The notes under the pieces are model-generated. The model saw nothing but the letters and a program-made list of their open reading frames with translations. It was not told the origin of the DNA and made no database searches. Source: Rhizophagus irregularis (lineage: Eukaryota > Glomeromycota > Glomeromycetes > Glomerales > Glomeraceae). Taken from it: 64,000 nucleotides of DNA. Below are positions 62,801-64,000 of the stretch, one piece after another. The DNA is taken from NCBI RefSeq assembly GCF_026210795.1, contig NC_089430.1, forward strand, positions 5,332,001 through 5,396,000. The letters run 5' to 3'. Both the position numbers and the translations under genes were made by a program. The stretch's first letter is position 1. Each line of letters opens with the position of its first letter.

Positions 62801-63377
62801 TTTATTTTATAGAAGGCTAAAGAATCACTACGGTGGTTTCAAAATTTTCCAATTACCTTGGTTGATCACATTCCACGTTTATTCTTTATCACAATTGTAG
62901 GAATACATAATACTGAGCATAATGAAGGAAATCGATGTTATATTTTATTATAATGCGGTATTGGTATGGATAATAATATTATTAAGAATTATATAGTATT
63001 TTAAATTTTTTGATAGATGAGAGAAACATTTGTGCCATATGATATTGTATACATGTAATTAAATTTTTGATTATTTTAATAAATTGATTTATAATATTTC
63101 CAACATATTTTTGATATATAATGAAAACATCCCTATTACATATTTCCAACATATTTTTGATATATAATAAAAACATTCCTATTACATATTTTCATCATAT
63201 TTTTGATTGATGTTTAACATATTCTAGACATATTTTTATTTCATATTTTTGACATATGCTTAACATATTGCTGTTATCGAGTTACAACAGAGTTAACAGA
63301 AATACGTATGCAATATGGTGATCATATTTTAAAAATGTTTCTACCATATTTTTCAAAATCGATAGGTTTCAGCAAAG
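59811..63377. mobile_element. 3567-bp TIR element, copy B (inverted relative to copy A), inside kinase gene 5 exon 1
   Basis: Ends CTTTGCAGAAACCTCTGG and CGATAGGTTTCAGCAAAG; TTT flanks both sides (59808-59810, 63378-63380). It is near-identical to 50105-53667 in reverse orientation, including identical short frames at both ends. It lies inside the glycine-loop/beta3 region of the first N-lobe exon. The length differs from copy A by about 4 bp, mostly in homopolymer runs, so the transposition was recent. Confidence 0.88.
61728..62945 (+). other. Series of short splice-site-bounded segments in copy B (mirrored in copy A at 50525-51760, minus)
   Basis: Repeated T-rich tract + (T/A)AG, then 24-60 nt, then GT(A/G)AG: for example 62451-62511, 62588-62611, 62692-62724 and an end segment from 62813. 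Two upstream segments begin alike (GAAATTAGCTCTGACTTG, GGAAATCAGCTCTGACGG), suggesting duplicated micro-exons. Individual segments look peptide-like (SSQYDNWSLYCSDCAKLVDE; KAKESLRWFQNFPITLVDHI), but I could not chain them into one open frame. It may be a micro-exon gene, a decayed gene or a spliced non-coding transcript. Confidence 0.3.
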
Positions 63378-63675
63378 TTTGATGCCTTATCCAATCTCGT
63401 TTATATATACTCCAACGAAATATACATCCATCGATCCAATTTGCTTTATACACTTTACCAAACTTGTTTTCGTCAATATATTTAATATCATCCAGTCTAT
63501 GATAAGGTATCCACTCTAGTGCTACTTTTACATTTTTATGAGATAATAATTGAGTGGCTTGAATGAGTTTATCAATATCATTATTACCACTAGTCCAATC
63601 TATGAATTTATGTTGAAAATAAATTGCATTGCACAATTTATAGCACTTTGTACAATTATTATATATTTCGGCCAT

Positions 63676-64000
63676 TGACTTTATATGCAATATAAAGATT
63701 AATGAATAAATAATAAAGGCAGAATAAGATACTAGTGCAGAATCGAAAAAATGATTTTGTTCCGAGGCCGATAATATTTACTATATATGAAAAAAAATAA
63801 AAAGTTATAAAAAAAAATAAATGAAATTTAGATTGCTCTTATTTTAATATTTATAGGGAGTAAAATCATTACCTTTTTTTCATAGGTAACACGCACTTTA
63901 TTGATAATGCATATTGACAATGCATAAAATGAAATCATGCATGATCAATCACATGATATATCTTTCCGATCATCAACTTTTTATTTAAAAGTTTGTCAAT
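63676..64000. promoter_or_regulatory. 5' flank of kinase gene 5, promoter region presumed
   Basis: This is AT-rich sequence upstream of ATG 63675, with A runs at 63790-63825. ATGCATATTGACAATGCAT near 63906-63924 and GATCAATCACATGATATATC near 63940 are short palindromic strings. No TATA or initiator can be assigned with confidence. Confidence 0.2.

Larger units (their letters stand above)
55856..63675 (-). pseudogene. Kinase gene 5: six N-lobe modules, C-lobe, extended basic tail; exon 1 split by a transposon
   Basis: Exon 1 begins at ATG 63675 (MAEIYNNCTKCYKLCN..), stops abruptly at 63378 after ..KRDWIRHQ, and resumes at 59810-59744 (..NMVVKLESLNNLKN..) on the far side of a 3567-bp element. 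The other exons are 59657-59235, 59163-58741, 58669-58247, 58164-57742, 57668-57240 (modules; 423-429 nt, phase 0-0), 57163-56296 (C-lobe), 56209-56165, 56085-56041 and 55950-55856 (tail). The last module alone has ARGGFGKVYKANW and VALKSL. C-lobe: HRDLHIGNML, TDMGLCKP, APEILGGQNY. The tail exon ESLQINISQLNINEN is duplicated, then a final exon adds two ESESKRK(K/N) repeats ending KKIRIE. Everything downstream of the insertion is intact, so this may be a recent knockout, or the gene may now start elsewhere. Confidence 0.75.

Overview
The window is an AT-rich eukaryotic nuclear segment. It has GT-AG introns of about 60-95 nt, a dense load of DNA transposons, and a lineage-specific family of tyrosine-kinase-like (TKL) protein kinases with a Cys-rich start, a WTSGN motif and a tail ending near SESLQIDISQLN. 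That kinase style, the AT content and the transposon mix point to an arbuscular mycorrhizal fungus (Glomeromycotina, Rhizophagus-like). This is inferred from memory of the family; no search was run.

Layout. 1-2.9 kb: minus-strand LINE retrotransposon running off the left edge (ORF2 endonuclease, decayed ORF1). 3.4-7.35 kb: a TIR-bounded DNA transposon with a broken six-exon gene and a small convergent gene. 8.66-11.54 kb: two Helitron-like 3' ends, with an 11-unit, about 174-bp satellite between them. 14.5 kb: unidentified coding relic. 15.5-17.5 kb: kinase gene 1. 20.5-21.3 kb: decayed kinase. 22.4 kb: MITE. 23.03-26.46 kb: an apparently intact hAT transposon with perfect TIRs, an 8-bp target duplication and a 747-residue transposase. 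28.7-35.0 kb: kinase gene 3 (16 exons). 36.5 and 38.8 kb: MULE-like and hAT-like MITEs. 40.3-44.3 kb: kinase gene 4 (8 exons, 1148 aa). 46.5-47.7 kb: two retroelement copies with the same 17-bp target. 48.1-49.6 kb: a palindromic 62-bp satellite. 49.6-54.3 kb: nested inverted repeats around a 3.56-kb TIR element. 55.28 kb: MITE. 55.9-63.7 kb: kinase gene 5, whose first exon is split by a second, inverted copy of the 3.56-kb element.

The main result is the architecture of the four same-strand kinase genes. The exon encoding the Cys-rich start plus the kinase N-lobe has been duplicated in tandem 2, 10, 6 and 6 times in front of a single C-lobe exon. Each internal copy is a phase 0-0 chimera: it begins with the beta4-beta5 stretch taken from the C-lobe exon (YGITQDPETKNYMMVL-like), fused to a fresh N-terminal start. 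Spliced end to end they give a chain of N-lobes ending in one complete kinase. Only the last module of each gene keeps the canonical GGF(G/S)KVY glycine loop (4 of 4); none of the 20 upstream modules does. In gene 3 the short C-terminal tail exons are also triplicated with splice phases preserved. Gene 4 threads as one open reading frame. Gene 3 has a 1-nt deletion in one module, and gene 5 is split by a transposon.

Splice sites, exon joins and frames are hand-derived from the sequence. Expression, exon use and function are untested.
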